From the NCBI GenBank assembly GCA_009746045.1, contig RPFO01000041.1, forward strand, positions 6,199,323-6,263,322: DNA of 64,000 bases. The letters run 5' to 3'. The position numbers and the translations under genes were made by a program. The notes under the pieces were generated by a model. That model searched no databases and was not told where the DNA came from. It saw only the letters and a program-made list of their open reading frames with translations. The stretch comes from Mesostigma viride (taxonomy: Eukaryota; Streptophyta; Mesostigmatophyceae; Mesostigmatales; Mesostigmataceae). Every line of letters begins with the position of its first letter. Position 1 is the first letter of the stretch. This document shows positions 41,344-52,115 of the stretch, in pieces.

Positions 41344-44300
41344 CTAGGCGTCCCCCCTATGGGGCAGGGTTGCCTGCTTGCCATAGGGGTTCATCAAGTG
41401 GTACAACAGCTGATATTGTTCAGCTGCCTGCTGAGGCACTTTAGTGAGTGCATCAGCAGCGTTGTGTTTGTCCTCCACGTGACGGGTGGACTCCCAGTAG
41501 GTGGACTCCTGTTTCAGGACCACCCAGTCAAGATCAGTGTGGACAGCATAGGGGTTAGCAAGGAAACTGAGGACTGACTGACTGTCAGTGAGCAAGTGTG
41601 CCACCACCCCAGCATTGCTGCCTGCTTGCATCTGCAACCAAACCAGCACATGATTCAAGTACCTGGCATGAAGCACTGCTGACACCACTGCCCTGCACTC
41701 AGCAGCATTGCTGCTGACAGCCTTGCGTCTATGCAACCGGCTGTACCATGAAATGAGAGACAAGGGTGCATCATCATTCTGCACAAAATACAAGCCTGAC
41801 TCCCTTGCCTGCAACTTGGTAATCTGCCTGGACTCCATGGAACTATCCATCATAGCTTGGATGTGAATGGTTTTGTGGAGATCCAAAGAGTGCAAGATAA
41901 GGGGAGGGCCTTCCTGGAGAGTTTTGGTGATGGCTTTGTGACCTACTTGCATCAAGACATCATCATCAACTCTGCTAACCACAGCCAGGTGAGGTGCACA
42001 CGTTGAGCACAACCACCCCAGCTTGCCTCTAATGGTAGGACAGGCTCCAGGTTTGATTTTGGTTTGCAAAACCTCCAAGCAGCTGTGCATGTAATCATTG
42101 GGAGAATAAAGTGCACACACCCACTGGTTTTGATGCTGCTGGAGTTGTAACATTGTGCCACAAAATTTTATGGCAGTGGTGCCCAGCTCTACTTGCTTGC
42201 CAATCTCAAAATGCTGTGACACTTGTTGAATAAAATCATCAACAGCACGCCTTGGCCCAGCAATCAGCTGATCATCCCCATGCCACACAAAGGTGAGTAT
42301 GCCATGAGGGTGTGGGACCACAAAGAAGCAAGGGTCTATGTCATCATATCTAGCCCCTAGCTTTTCAAACACAGCCTGAGCTGACATCCTGAAAATTCGA
42401 GGAGCTGATTGCAGCCCTTCAACCCCTATGTTAGCTTTCAGGTACTGCTGAGGTATGTGTTTTGCCCAAACTCTGGGAGTGGAGACTACATACACCTGAC
42501 CATGCCACACTTGTTGTGCTATCTCAGGTGAGCCTTTCAAGAAAGCCCTTTTAATGTCTGTAGCCTTACATACATAGTCATCCCCATCATTGAGATGACC
42601 CACAAAGACAGACAGCAAGATTTTTAAGGATGTTTGCTGAATGCCTGGCGTGTATAACTCTGCCTCTGTCAGATCAGTGGTGCCCTTGAACTCTGTCACA
42701 CAAGGTCTAGCATGGAAAATGACTGACCCATCTGCTGCTGGCTTATGTTTACACACAAACTTCAGGCGCAAGTGCTTGCACCCTGCAGGCTTTTTGTCAA
42801 TAGGTGTGACAGGTGGAGTATGAGAAGGACTAAGAGGATCTGGCACTACCCATTCTTCCCTGGCCTTGTTAAAGGCCTCCACCCATTTTAGGAATCCTAT
42901 GTGTGTGCGACAGTCTTGCTCTATCTGTTCATAAGAAAGAGGAGACATTTTAGCCACATCATGCTTGCCCAATCCAAATGAGTTGGGATGAAGTTTTTGG
43001 TTGTGAACCAAGTCTGCCACACAGGGTTCTTGCCCTGGGGCATACTTGGGTGTAGCAAATTTTACAGAAGCAATGTTGGTGTTAAGAAGTTTTTGAAGGG
43101 AAATTTTGAAATGATTCAGATCAACACCACCCATGTCCTGGATGGATAATCTATCACTGGAGATGAGGACACCAGGGTAACAGAGAAAAGGATCCCCCAA
43201 TAAAGCATTCCCTTTATAACCTTCCAAGACCTGAAAAGGAGTAGGGATACCGAGTATAGTCAACATGACCTGACCTAATACCTTGAGGGATGACTGCCCT
43301 GAGAAATCAGCCACATGGTGCCAGGGTGAAGGTTCCAAAGGCATATGGGGCACAGCCAGGGCACTAATAATGCTGACCTGGGCTTGTGTGTCCACTGCAA
43401 CCATAAAGGGGCTATTGTCCTGCTGCCCAACCTTCCCCACCTTAGCTGATCCTGCAGCAGTTTGAGCTTTAGCTCTATGAGCTGCTTGTAAAATGCGAAC
43501 AGCGTCTGCTAGGCTGCGTTTGGAAGGTGCAGCTAGTGGCTGAGCTATGTTCACACTTGAAGAGGTGATAGGTTGCTGATCACCTGTTTTGCCAATGTGA
43601 CCCTCTGCTGCAGGGGGCCAATCCTGCAGTGACTGCCTACAATCATCAAGGGTGACCTGGGTGTCACAGTGGGTGTGGCTCTCACACTCACCAGTGGGCG
43701 TTCCAAACAGCCACTCACTGGGCAACGCTGGGATGCCAGGCAACTGTACAGGGCTGTCGGCCAACAGCTCTTCCTCCTCTGCCACGTCTGACACAGTTGG
43801 AAAATACAATTTCATCCTGTGAGGTGAACACCTGTGAATCTTTCCCGTGTCATTGTGTTTAACTAACACTGTCCTGCCAGTGGTGTTAAATTTTAGGATG
43901 GTGGCTGGCCCATGCCAGGTACCCACCTTGCCTAGTCCCGACTCCTTGTAGAATAGGACCTGATCCCCTTCTCTGAAGGTGGGACGTGGATGCTTTGCAT
44001 CCTTGACAGCTAACCTGCTAGCTGTCTGTGCTCGCTGTGCATTGTATAGGGCTAGTACCTCAGGTGGATAAATGCCTGCATGCAATCCATCTGGAGTAAT
44101 GATCACCCCTTGTGGGGTTTTCATGAGTGGCCTCCTGTTGAGGACTTGGCACAACCGGGTGGACCACAGAGCTCTGTCAGCATATGACCCACTGTCAGCC
44201 AGCAGATTACCATCTTCTTTGGCTACAAGGGTTTTAATGGACCTGATGGCCCTTTCAATAATGCCTTGCCTCTCATGATCTTCTAGCCCAGCCAGATCAA

Positions 44301-45114
44301 TAGCCTCACACCCTGGTTCATTGGCAAGACACGTGAACTGCTGATCCAGTAACAATGCCTCCACAGGGTAGTACCTGGCCTGAGCAATCAAGAGAGCCCT
44401 GAGCAACTGTGTCTTGTCCATTCCAGGTAATGGTTCAATGGTTGTGTACCTGGACCATGCATCTTTAAGTGCCAAGTAAGATTGTCCTTTGATATGAAAG
44501 ACATCTCCTACCACCCTGCCCTTGCACTTAGGTGGGGTAGCTACATGCCACTTAGGGGGTTTGGGTGCATTGAACTGACAATGCTGGCAGTGGGATCTGA
44601 CCACCTGGCATGCACGTCTGAGTGCTGCCCCCCCTATTGCTGCTGCCACCACCTCTGCACTCACTTCATGCCCATAAAGGAAATGCAACTGCAAAGCAAG
44701 CTCCTGAATACTGATATGAGCATCCTCTGAGGGGGACACTCTGCACACCTTGGGAACCATAGATGTGAAGGTTGGTTTAGAGACATAATCTTCTGAAACC
44801 AGCTGTAGCACCTTTCCAGAACTGCTCACTGCTCTGACAGTGGGGCATGCAGATGAAAGAGGTGAAGCAGGCACACTCAAGCCAGCATGAGAGGGAGACT
44901 CACACTTCTTGCCGTGAGGAGGCCGCTTGCAGTCCTTGGGGTCACCGTGGGGCGGCCCGTGGCACTTGTGGCACAGGACGTCCCAATGCCCCAGCTCGTC
45001 CACGTTCTTGCGGCAGGTGGGCCGCAGGTGGTACTTCATGCCACAGCGGGTGCACCGCTGAGAAGACTTGTCCTCCTTGTCCTGCTTCTTGTTGTTGTTG
45101 TTGTTGTTGTTGTT

Positions 45115-45147
<33 letters not shown>

Positions 45148-45705
45148 GCTGTTGCTGTTGTTGTTGTTGTTGCTGGAGCTGCCCCCCTTGGAGGGAGACT
45201 GCCCCTTACCCTTGCCCTTGCCCCTGCCCTTGCCCTTGCCCTTGCCCTTGCCCTTGCCCTTGCCCTTAAACATTTGTCCCAGCAGGGACTTCACTTCTGC
45301 CATGGTGACAGGTCTCTTGCTCCTGTCTTCCCTCTCCCTATCCTCCTCCTCCCTCTCTTCCCCCCTGACCCTCTTTACAGAGGTGCCCATGGCCCCCTGG
45401 CTAAGGGGAGCCAATGCCAGCTTGATATAATCCAATGCCTCCTTCATGTCCTCCCAGTACTTTGCCATTCCTGTTGCAAGCATGGCGTAGGTGTTTTTGT
45501 CAAGTTTGAGTTTCTCAAGGAAGGAACGCAGCAAGAACTTGTGATCTAGCTGCTGGACATCAGGACGTGCTTTGATGGCTAGCTCATATTTCTTTGTCTC
45601 AGCCACATAGTCCACTGATGTGACCCTGTATTCCTCTACCCACCTGAATGCCCCATAGATGTCCACAGATGAGGGGGTGGAGAGGAGGTCAGTTAGCTCC
45701 TTCAT
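41344..45705 (-). CDS. pol: inner family 2 gag(C-terminal)-integrase-protease-RT-RNase H polyprotein, 1453 codons
   Basis: One open frame. Residues 1-150: gag capsid end, then (GK)n and Asn-rich low complexity, knuckles CTRCGMKYHLRPTC and CHKCHGPPHGDPKDC. Integrase: HFLYGH and CQHC zinc residues, then GDVFHI, LLDQQF and IIERAIR. Protease: VDTQAQVSII with D772, ending ALLGDPFL; no protease-like motif lies between gag and integrase. RT: FVWHGDDQLIAG, with H1142, G1143, D1144 and D1145 where YVDD is usual. RNase H: AECRAVV, LLTDSQSVL, ADALTK. The frame continues upstream of the first Met to the 205-bp foreign segment at 45804, which separates it from the rest of gag. Enzymatic domains look intact, so this is the best reference for the family. 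Confidence 0.9.
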
Positions 45706-45803
45706 GAAAGCCTCCCAAACTGCCCTAGCCTGCGTGTCCTGCCACTTGGGATACCTACGCTGTAAGACAAGGATGAGATTCTGAATCTGAGAGGAGGACT
45801 GAT

Positions 45804-46008
45804 AATCCAGAATTTGGGAAGGCTTGGTGGAAGATCTTTGACCCGTTTCTAGACGACATTGCTCGTATCATGATCAAAAAGATCGAGTTCAAGGTTGATC
45901 GATGCACGCTTTACTTGGCCCAGAACGGGGACGGAGCCTTCGAAATCGCTCATCTCGTGATCGGAAAAGTTGTGCGGAACGCATGCCGCGTGTCAATCTC
46001 GGAAGCGC
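45804..46008 (+). other. 205-bp foreign segment in inner gag, with an open antisense reading of about 69 codons
   Basis: The outer copy reads GACTGATGGTAAAAATCC straight across; the inner copy has 205 extra bases between GACTGAT and GGTAAAAATCC. No target duplication or inverted ends are seen. On the plus strand it is open throughout and reads like ordinary protein (GKAWWKIFDPFLDDIARIMI, then CTLYLAQNGDGAFEIAHLVI). Insertion of 205 bp shifts the gag frame. It looks like a captured fragment of a cellular gene; I do not recognise the protein. Confidence 0.6.
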
Positions 46009-48025
46009 GGTAAAAATCCCCCTGCATGAGAGATCCAAACCAATTCTTGACATTCAGTTCCTCCCTAGCCAGCTGAAGAGAGAGAAGGGCGTGATTCCCC
46101 TGCTCCCTAGTATACCCCTCAGGCAGCCCCCGGACATTAATCCTATCCACAGGACGGTTTTCATTGTAAGTGGGCAACCTGGAGGGGGATGCAGGGGGAG
46201 AGGGAGAAGATGGTGTTGCTGCTGCAGCATTCACAGGAGAGACATGCTGAGAGGGAAGTGCTACTTGAGTGAGCTGAGCAGGAGGGGCAATCATGGGCTG
46301 TGTAGGAGGGTTAGGCAACATAGGGGTGGGCTGAGTGGGGGTGTGAGTGTGTGTCCCTTCCCGCCTCCTGCTGCGGGCCTCCTCCCAATCATGGAAGGTG
46401 GGAGAGAGGGACACTTCATCGTCAGTAGGGTTAGTAAGATCATGATGCAGCCAGGTAGGCAGCCACCTACCCGCCCCTGCCAGGATGGCATTATGTAGGA
46501 GCTCCAGGAGGCGCACCAGGGCAGTCCTGTTACCCTGCACCCTCCTTCCTGAGAGGAGGGCCTGCAGGGCAGGCAGCAGGTCATCACACACCCTGCGTGT
46601 GTCTGCATGGAGGTTGGGCAAGCCCAGGATGTGCGTGATAATCGCACACACCAGGCTGCCCGCCTCCGCGACGTGCATCTGCTGGCTCCTGTCGGCCAGC
46701 CCACGGAAGGAGGCTGTGGCTGCCTGTATGGCACGCCACACGGCCTCATCACCCAGGGTGATGAAGTCCCGACCTTCCAGGTCACCTGCCAGCTGTGCTG
46801 GCTGCTGCCCAGCCCTGGTGGGACCCTGAGGCCCCTCCGGCCCGGCCAGGGACTTGTCCCTGTTGCGGCTAGAGGGGGCCTGCCCCCCAGAGCCGCTGGA
46901 GGTGCCCGTGACACCCTCCATGGGGGCTGCATCCCCCGCCAGCGCCGGAGGCGCCGGCGTCGCTGCCGGGGTCCCTGCGACCCCGGGCGCTTGTGTCGCC
47001 GCCGGGGTCCCTGCGACCCCGGTGGCCTCCTCAGCCACCTGGCCCCCCACACTGGGCGGGGGAGCCCGTGGCTGAGGTTGGACCCTCTGACCTGCCAGAG
47101 GGTCCTGGGTGGCTTCACCACCCATGGGCGTGTTGGGGGCGTCTGCCGCCCCGCGCTCCGTCGCAGGCGGCATCGCAGCCGCCTCACGCCTCTCCGGGCC
47201 CCAGCCAACTGGCGTGACTTGGGGCCACGGCCCCAACGGAGTCAGCGTGATCTCCTGTCGGGCGACCACGCGCAGCGCCTCTCTCTGACGCTGCCTGGAT
47301 GCCCACTGATCAACAGTGCCGGGATGTCGCCTCGGCCGATTGGCGAAACAGTACAGCCAAACTGCCACCTGAATCAGGTGAAACTGCATCCTCAAACGAT
47401 GCTCGATCATCGTTTGCGTCCGATGAACCTCTATCGCGTGTATCTCCTCATCTGGAAGCAGCTGAAAACGTTGATGTATGATCCAGCCGTTCACCGAAAT
47501 GAACGCTGGGATGTCGTCCTCCCCAATGGGGAGAAAATGGGGTGGGCGCCCGAACGCGACCGGGGGCGGAACATGTTCCCCATACCGGTCAATGTCCATG
47601 ATGGCCATCTGTCGGCCCACGGAAAGATTTCCAGACGTCGCAGGTGTCTGCGACGAAAGCTCAAGCGAAGGCCGAGGCCTCGCAGGCTGCACCTCCCCAT
47701 CCTCCTCCGAGGAATCACTCCGCTCACGACCCCCGTCACCTGCGACGGGGGAATTACGTGCCCGGGGGACCTGCCCCCCAGGTGCCATGGCGGACGAACC
47801 GCCAGTGGCAAACGGACGACCGCTCGCCATCCCCCGGGCGCCGGGCCCCACCTGCGGGGTCCGACGCCTGGGGTGGTCTGCGACCACCGTGCGGAAGGTG
47901 ACGTTTGGCGTCACCCTCGCATCGTTGGTGGAGGGCGTGCCCTCCGGCGAAAGTCGGGGTGAAGTGCGCCTGGCAGGCGCCTTCCCATTGTTGTTGTTGC
48001 CGTTGTTGCCGTTGTTGGAAGCCAT
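46009..48025 (-). CDS. gag: inner family 2 gag, N-terminal part
   Basis: ATG 48025 (MASNNGNNG). About 670 residues: a low-complexity N-terminus rich in R, P and S, an HPIGEDDIPAFI-like folded region (actual text PIGEDDIPAFISVNGWIIHQ), an Ala/Gly/Pro linker with AGTPAAT repeats, a helical capsid-like region (AAVW-type: DEAVWRAIQAATASFRGLA, CAIITHILGLP), and a Pro/Thr/Ser-rich stretch before NVKNWFGSLMQGDFY, where the 205-bp segment interrupts it. Read-through ends at 45950 inside that segment. The protein forms the particle and should continue into the knuckle region of the 1453-codon frame in an undisturbed copy. Confidence 0.78.
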
Positions 48026-48066
48026 ATTTTTTGATTTGCGAAAAAAATATCGAACTTTTCAGTCCG

Positions 48067-48535
48067 AGTTGGATGGAGACTAGGGACGACGAACAACTGC
48101 TGAAGCTGAGAGTGAATGATGATTGTATTATCAATAATACAATGAGAGAGCAATGAGAAAGCAATGGAAGCTGAGGGCTCAGAATGGAACGTCTGGGCAA
48201 ACTCGGGTGCTGCGGCACTCCCCAGTGCTACGCCTATATCCCTATGGCGGTGCTACCTGCAGCACCTCACCAGTGGACAACTGTACACTGCAATGCCATG
48301 CGACCACGTCACTAGCATCAACTACACTCGGCCCGTCCAGAACCGGATAACCCGGGTCTGGCGGGTCGAGCTGGAGTCTAGGCACAGTCTGGCACTAACC
48401 GCACATCGGTCCACATGACACCTCAGTACCGTACACCCTGCCGTACTGTACTGAGGTGTCCCGCTCAGCCGCGGTAGGCAATACGCGGCGCGCAGGCCGG
48501 AAATCTGTGTGTCAGCCTAAGCATCTCATCTAACT
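48067..48535 (-). repeat. family 2 LTR, inner element, 5' LTR (469 bp)
   Basis: Partner of 38022-38490. The sequence after it on the minus strand is CGGACTGAAAAG; the outer copy has TGGACTGAAAAG at the same place, a possible primer-binding site. Confidence 0.92.
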
Positions 48536-48540
48536 CAGGG

Positions 48541-48874
48541 TAGTACCTGGCCTGAGCAATCAAGAGAGCCCTGAGCAACTGTGTCTTGTCCATTCCAGGT
48601 AATGGTTCAATGGTTGTGTACCGTGACCATGCGTCTTTAAGTGCCAAGTAAGATTGTCCTTTTATATGAAAGACATCTCCTACCACCCTGCCCTTGCACT
48701 TAGGTGGGGTAGCTACATGCCACTTAGGGGGTTTGGGTGCATTGAACTGACAATGCTGGCAGTGGGATCTGACCACCTGGCACGCACGTCTGAGTGCTGC
48801 CCCCCCTATTGCTGCTGCCACCACCTCTGCACTCACTTCATGCCCATAAAGGAAATGCAACTGCAAAGCAAGCT
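48541..48874 (-). pseudogene. pol: outer family 2 pol, integrase N-terminal part
   Basis: ALQLHFLYGHEVSAEVV, CQVVRSHCQHCQF, GRVVGDVFHIKG and DAWSRYTTIEPL, ending AQARYYP. It holds the zinc residues and first acidic residue, bounded by the gypsy insertion on its 5' side and the inner Copia-like element on its 3' side. Confidence 0.85.
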
Positions 48875-50011
48875 TGTCACGGACGCGCGCTATGTCATCC
48901 GGGCGCCCACTATGCACAAGACCGGTGACGTGCGCAAGGAATTTGTCTTCTACGCATTTTCGACAAAGGCTAGTGACCGGGGGGGGACACTAGCACTTGC
49001 AGCATAAGAGCGGACGAAAGTGTACGTGCACGCGCGCCGGGCCAGGCACAGCTGGGCGCGCAGCACTGACTTGAGCGGACGGCAGCACAAGTGTGCAGCG
49101 TCGAGAGGATCATACGCGTGTTAGTGGACAGCTGGAGCTGAAGCTGTACTGCTGGACTTCAACAGCGCCGAGGCTATTGACAGGCCAGGTGTCTTTGTGG
49201 TGTAGAATAGCGGGTCAACGTTATGAGGACTGGACAGAAAATGGAAAAGGACAATTTGCGGTGCGGAGCCAGATCGCTGGAATGAATGCGAAATCGCTGG
49301 CAGCCCTAAAAAGGGATTTCTTCTAGAAAGGAACGATTAGACGCAATGTTTGCTGGGCCACTCACACGCAAGGTGTGAGCGTGCAGATTGTCTGAAGGAT
49401 ATTATGCTTCGACCTTGCTGGACGTGACTCAATGTCGGACATTCCCAGGGACAGAAATGCCGGAGCCTCTAGGAGATGAGATCGGCAACAGGGTAGCAAT
49501 TTAGATTTGTCGGGATGCCTTCCTGCTTTTGTTGGCATGTGTGGTAGAAAGCCAGGACGGCAACTGGAATGCGGTTTCTATTCGCATGGTTCAGGCAGCA
49601 AGATAGTTTTGGCATTCCTGGCTGGACTGACAAGTGTGGCGTGTGTCATGCGTGTGGCATGACGAATGGTTTGGTTCATAGTCGAAGAGGACTCTCACGC
49701 AGCGTGTAGTCTCTTCGAGTCTCTCGTTAGTGGCCTTCGTGTTTCTCCCTTTCCTTGGGAGCAAGGCCGGTAGCATGTCATGGAGCGCTGCCTAACTGCG
49801 GGCTCGTGAGCATGGAGTGCATCGATATTGAGACTATCAACGTGTTGTAATTGTATTAACTTTCTCAATAAATTCCGCATGTGCGGCTTCATCATCAGAC
49901 TGTGCAAAGTGTGTGTTTGAAAGCATTATTCTATAGCAGGGGAGGCAATAAGGTGGTCATCAGGCACGAGGGACAGTTCCTTGTCCTCGGCTGAGAGCCC
50001 TCCTTTCTTTA
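48875..50011 (+). repeat. gypsy terminal repeat A1 (1137 bp)
   Basis: TGTCACGG...CTTTCTTTA. It differs from A2 by one G in a G-run (near 48978) and one substitution seen (CTGTACTG against CTGGACTG). AATAAA at 49867-49872. It is not followed by the B segment. Confidence 0.92.
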
Positions 50012-50306
50012 CTCGAAGAGACTACCCGGTAGTCTGCTTCCTTCTGTTCGAAGCCAAGACGTTGGCTTTAGTGTTTAGCAACCATCAGCAGTACAGGGAA
50101 CGGCCTGGCTGACAGTTTGTAAAGGAAGTGTCTTGAGACAGATTTTAAGAAAATAGAACTAGCCAGAATTTGCTGGCTCTTGTCTTTTTCTGGCAGGCTA
50201 GTCGAGTCGTTATCCTTGACACCTGTTATAAAGCCTTTGGTTGTTGCTTCTTCTCAGCGAAACCTAGGCTTGTTGGTTCTTGTTTTGCCCATCGGTCAGC
50301 TGGTGC
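50012..50306 (+). promoter_or_regulatory. gypsy 5' leader with TATAAAG
   Basis: Non-coding leader between A1 and gag. It starts CTCGAAGAGACTACC with a GACTACCCGGTAGTC palindrome; no TGG-type tRNA primer site is obvious. TATAAAG lies at 50227-50233, outside the terminal repeat and only about 75 bp before the gag ATG. Confidence 0.45.
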
Positions 50307-52115
50307 ATGCCACTGACGCGAGCGCAGACTCGAGCCATGGCAGATGCAAATAGAGCAGATGCCGACACGTCCGCTCCGGGGTCGAATGGCGGGATTCCTC
50401 CCGCCGTACCCGCAGTGGGTGAGAGTCGCGACCAAGAAGCGCCGCTGAGTATGGTGGCGCTGTTCGCGCAGATGCAAGCGCAGATGCAGCAACAGTCGCA
50501 ACAGTTGCAGCAGCAATTGGCGCTGCAGATGCGGGAAGTGACCGACAGATTGGTGGCCGTAGAGGGTCGTCATCTGCAGTCCACACCATGGGACGGGCAG
50601 GCATCGATGCCGGGCCCCAGTGGTGTTGCCGCGGAGCCGAGGGAGCGGGACCAGCCGCCAACCTCAGGTAATGCGGCGGGAAGGGCTTCGATGGAACCGG
50701 GGGTTTTGGCTGGGTCGCTAACCCAACACGACTTGCTTGGTGAGGCGGATGGTCAGCCACGGGGCGAGTATACGCTGGCGCCCAGGCGCCTGCCTTTCGA
50801 TCAAGCGCGAGACGGATTGCACGAGGAGAACGGGGCAGGGCTGGCGCGCGCGATGGACCCACACAGGGGTGCACCAGGACGCATGCTGCCAGGCGGGGCC
50901 TCAATTCCGTTTGGGCGAGGCGGTGGGGCGCTGACCGGCGGGTCGACTGCACGGTGGTCAAGTGTGCCAATCGGGCGCATTCCGCCCATGGAGGACATAA
51001 CCACGCCGCTGGCTTTCCGAGTACGGGAGGCAGCACGACCAAGCACGCTGGCGCAGGGACGCGCAGCTCAGCGACCGCCGGAGGATGCCGATGGGGTGCA
51101 GTACCCGCAAAGGGTGCGCCTCATACCGGAAGGCGCGAAGATGCCCACCCTACCACGGGTGGACATGCGCGAGAAGTTCTCCACAACCGGCAATCTGGCC
51201 ACGCTGGCGCAGGCCTACAACGCGTACAAGTCATGGATTGATCTGCAATACATGACTACGCAAGGCGCTGTAATGCATGAGTTTGTGATGAACAACATGC
51301 ATTTTTTCTTTCACGGCCTTACGCTGAGGCGAGTGGCTAGGCTGGTGGAGCAGTGGAGAGAGGTCTCGCTGTACACGCGTCACACGGACGTGTGGTTCGG
51401 CTTCGACGGGCGTGGCCAGCCCGACTATGACAACATCATGTATGGTGTCGACCCTGCCGAGGAACTGTGGGGCCTCCTTCGCCAGGAATACCCGGTGGAG
51501 ACCATCAAGGCAGAGCGTGAGTGGCGCAGTTTCAAGATAGCCGAGGGTGAAACCCCGGAGCAATCTTACGAGCGCCTCATGGAGTTCGCCGGCGAAGTGG
51601 AGGACTGGTCCGAAAAGCTGGCGTGTCAGAAATGGCTGCAAGCGCTAGGCTCCAAGGAGATGGAGCTGCCCACGCCGCCCAACGGCCAGCCGTGGCGATT
51701 GCGGTCACTGTGCATTGAGGTCAGGGCCATGATGCGACGACACGCGCAAGGCCGGATCTCGGTAAGCACGGTGGTGGCCGAGCTGCAGGCCAAGGTCGAC
51801 GCGCTGACCAAGGCCAAGTCGGGTGAGTCGTCTGCCACAAGACAAGCGCGCCCGCAAGGCGGCCACGGTGCTAGCAGGAACCAAGGGGGGTCTCGCAACG
51901 CCTCATCGCATGATGCAACCCAGGGTAACGCCGCTGGCGGCAACAAAGACGCTGCCGCCCCGACGCGAGCTGGGGGGGCACGTCCTCACAGACGGGTACT
52001 AGGACGGATGCGCGCAAATCGGGCTGCTTCCTTTGCGACAAGGATGGGCACCTTAGTCGCGAGTGTCCAAGCCGCTGCACGAAGCCGCATGGGGCAGACA
52101 CGAAGTGGCACCTGA
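50307..52115 (+). CDS. gag: gypsy gag
   Basis: First in-frame ATG is 50307 (MPLTRAQTRAMADANR); about 600 residues. A Gln-rich coiled-coil-like stretch (MQAQMQQQSQQLQQQLALQM) near residue 50 is followed by a Pro/Gly-rich linker. A retrotransposon gag-like helical domain follows (MREKFSTTGNLATLAQAYNA, WREVSLYTRHTDVWFG, LWGLLRQEY, EQSYERLMEFAGEVEDW), and then a basic tail. The knuckle CFLCDKDGHLSREC (52025-52066) lies in the pol frame, so a -1 change near the G7 run at 51972-51978 is needed to join them. The gag TGA (52113-52115) overlaps an ATG of the pol frame (TGATG). Confidence 0.82.
   Translation: MPLTRAQTRAMADANRADADTSAPGSNGGIPPAVPAVGESRDQEAPLSMVALFAQMQAQMQQQSQQLQQQLALQMREVTDRLVAVEGRHLQSTPWDGQASMPGPSGVAAEPRERDQPPTSGNAAGRASMEPGVLAGSLTQHDLLGEADGQPRGEYTLAPRRLPFDQARDGLHEENGAGLARAMDPHRGAPGRMLPGGASIPFGRGGGALTGGSTARWSSVPIGRIPPMEDITTPLAFRVREAARPSTLAQGRAAQRPPEDADGVQYPQRVRLIPEGAKMPTLPRVDMREKFSTTGNLATLAQAYNAYKSWIDLQYMTTQGAVMHEFVMNNMHFFFHGLTLRRVARLVEQWREVSLYTRHTDVWFGFDGRGQPDYDNIMYGVDPAEELWGLLRQEYPVETIKAEREWRSFKIAEGETPEQSYERLMEFAGEVEDWSEKLACQKWLQALGSKEMELPTPPNGQPWRLRSLCIEVRAMMRRHAQGRISVSTVVAELQAKVDALTKAKSGESSATRQARPQGGHGASRNQGGSRNASSHDATQGNAAGGNKDAAAPTRAGGARPHRRVLGRMRANRAASFATRMGTLVASVQAAARSRMGQTRSGT

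Larger units (their letters stand above)
38022..48535 (-). mobile_element. inner family 2 Copia-like retrotransposon, 10514 bp including two insertions
   Basis: LTRs 38022-38490 and 48067-48535 (469 bp; two differences seen) with TSD CAGGG (38017-38021 and 48536-48540). It is inserted in the outer copy's integrase between ARYYP and VEALLLD. Its own interior carries a 1778-bp DNA element in the 3' region and a 205-bp foreign piece in gag. The pol frame is open for 1453 codons. Confidence 0.92.

Noticed and set aside
46607-47962. 451-aa plus-strand frame opposite family 2 gag
   Set aside because: Antisense shadow of the GC-rich gag; the same pattern appears opposite the outer gag.
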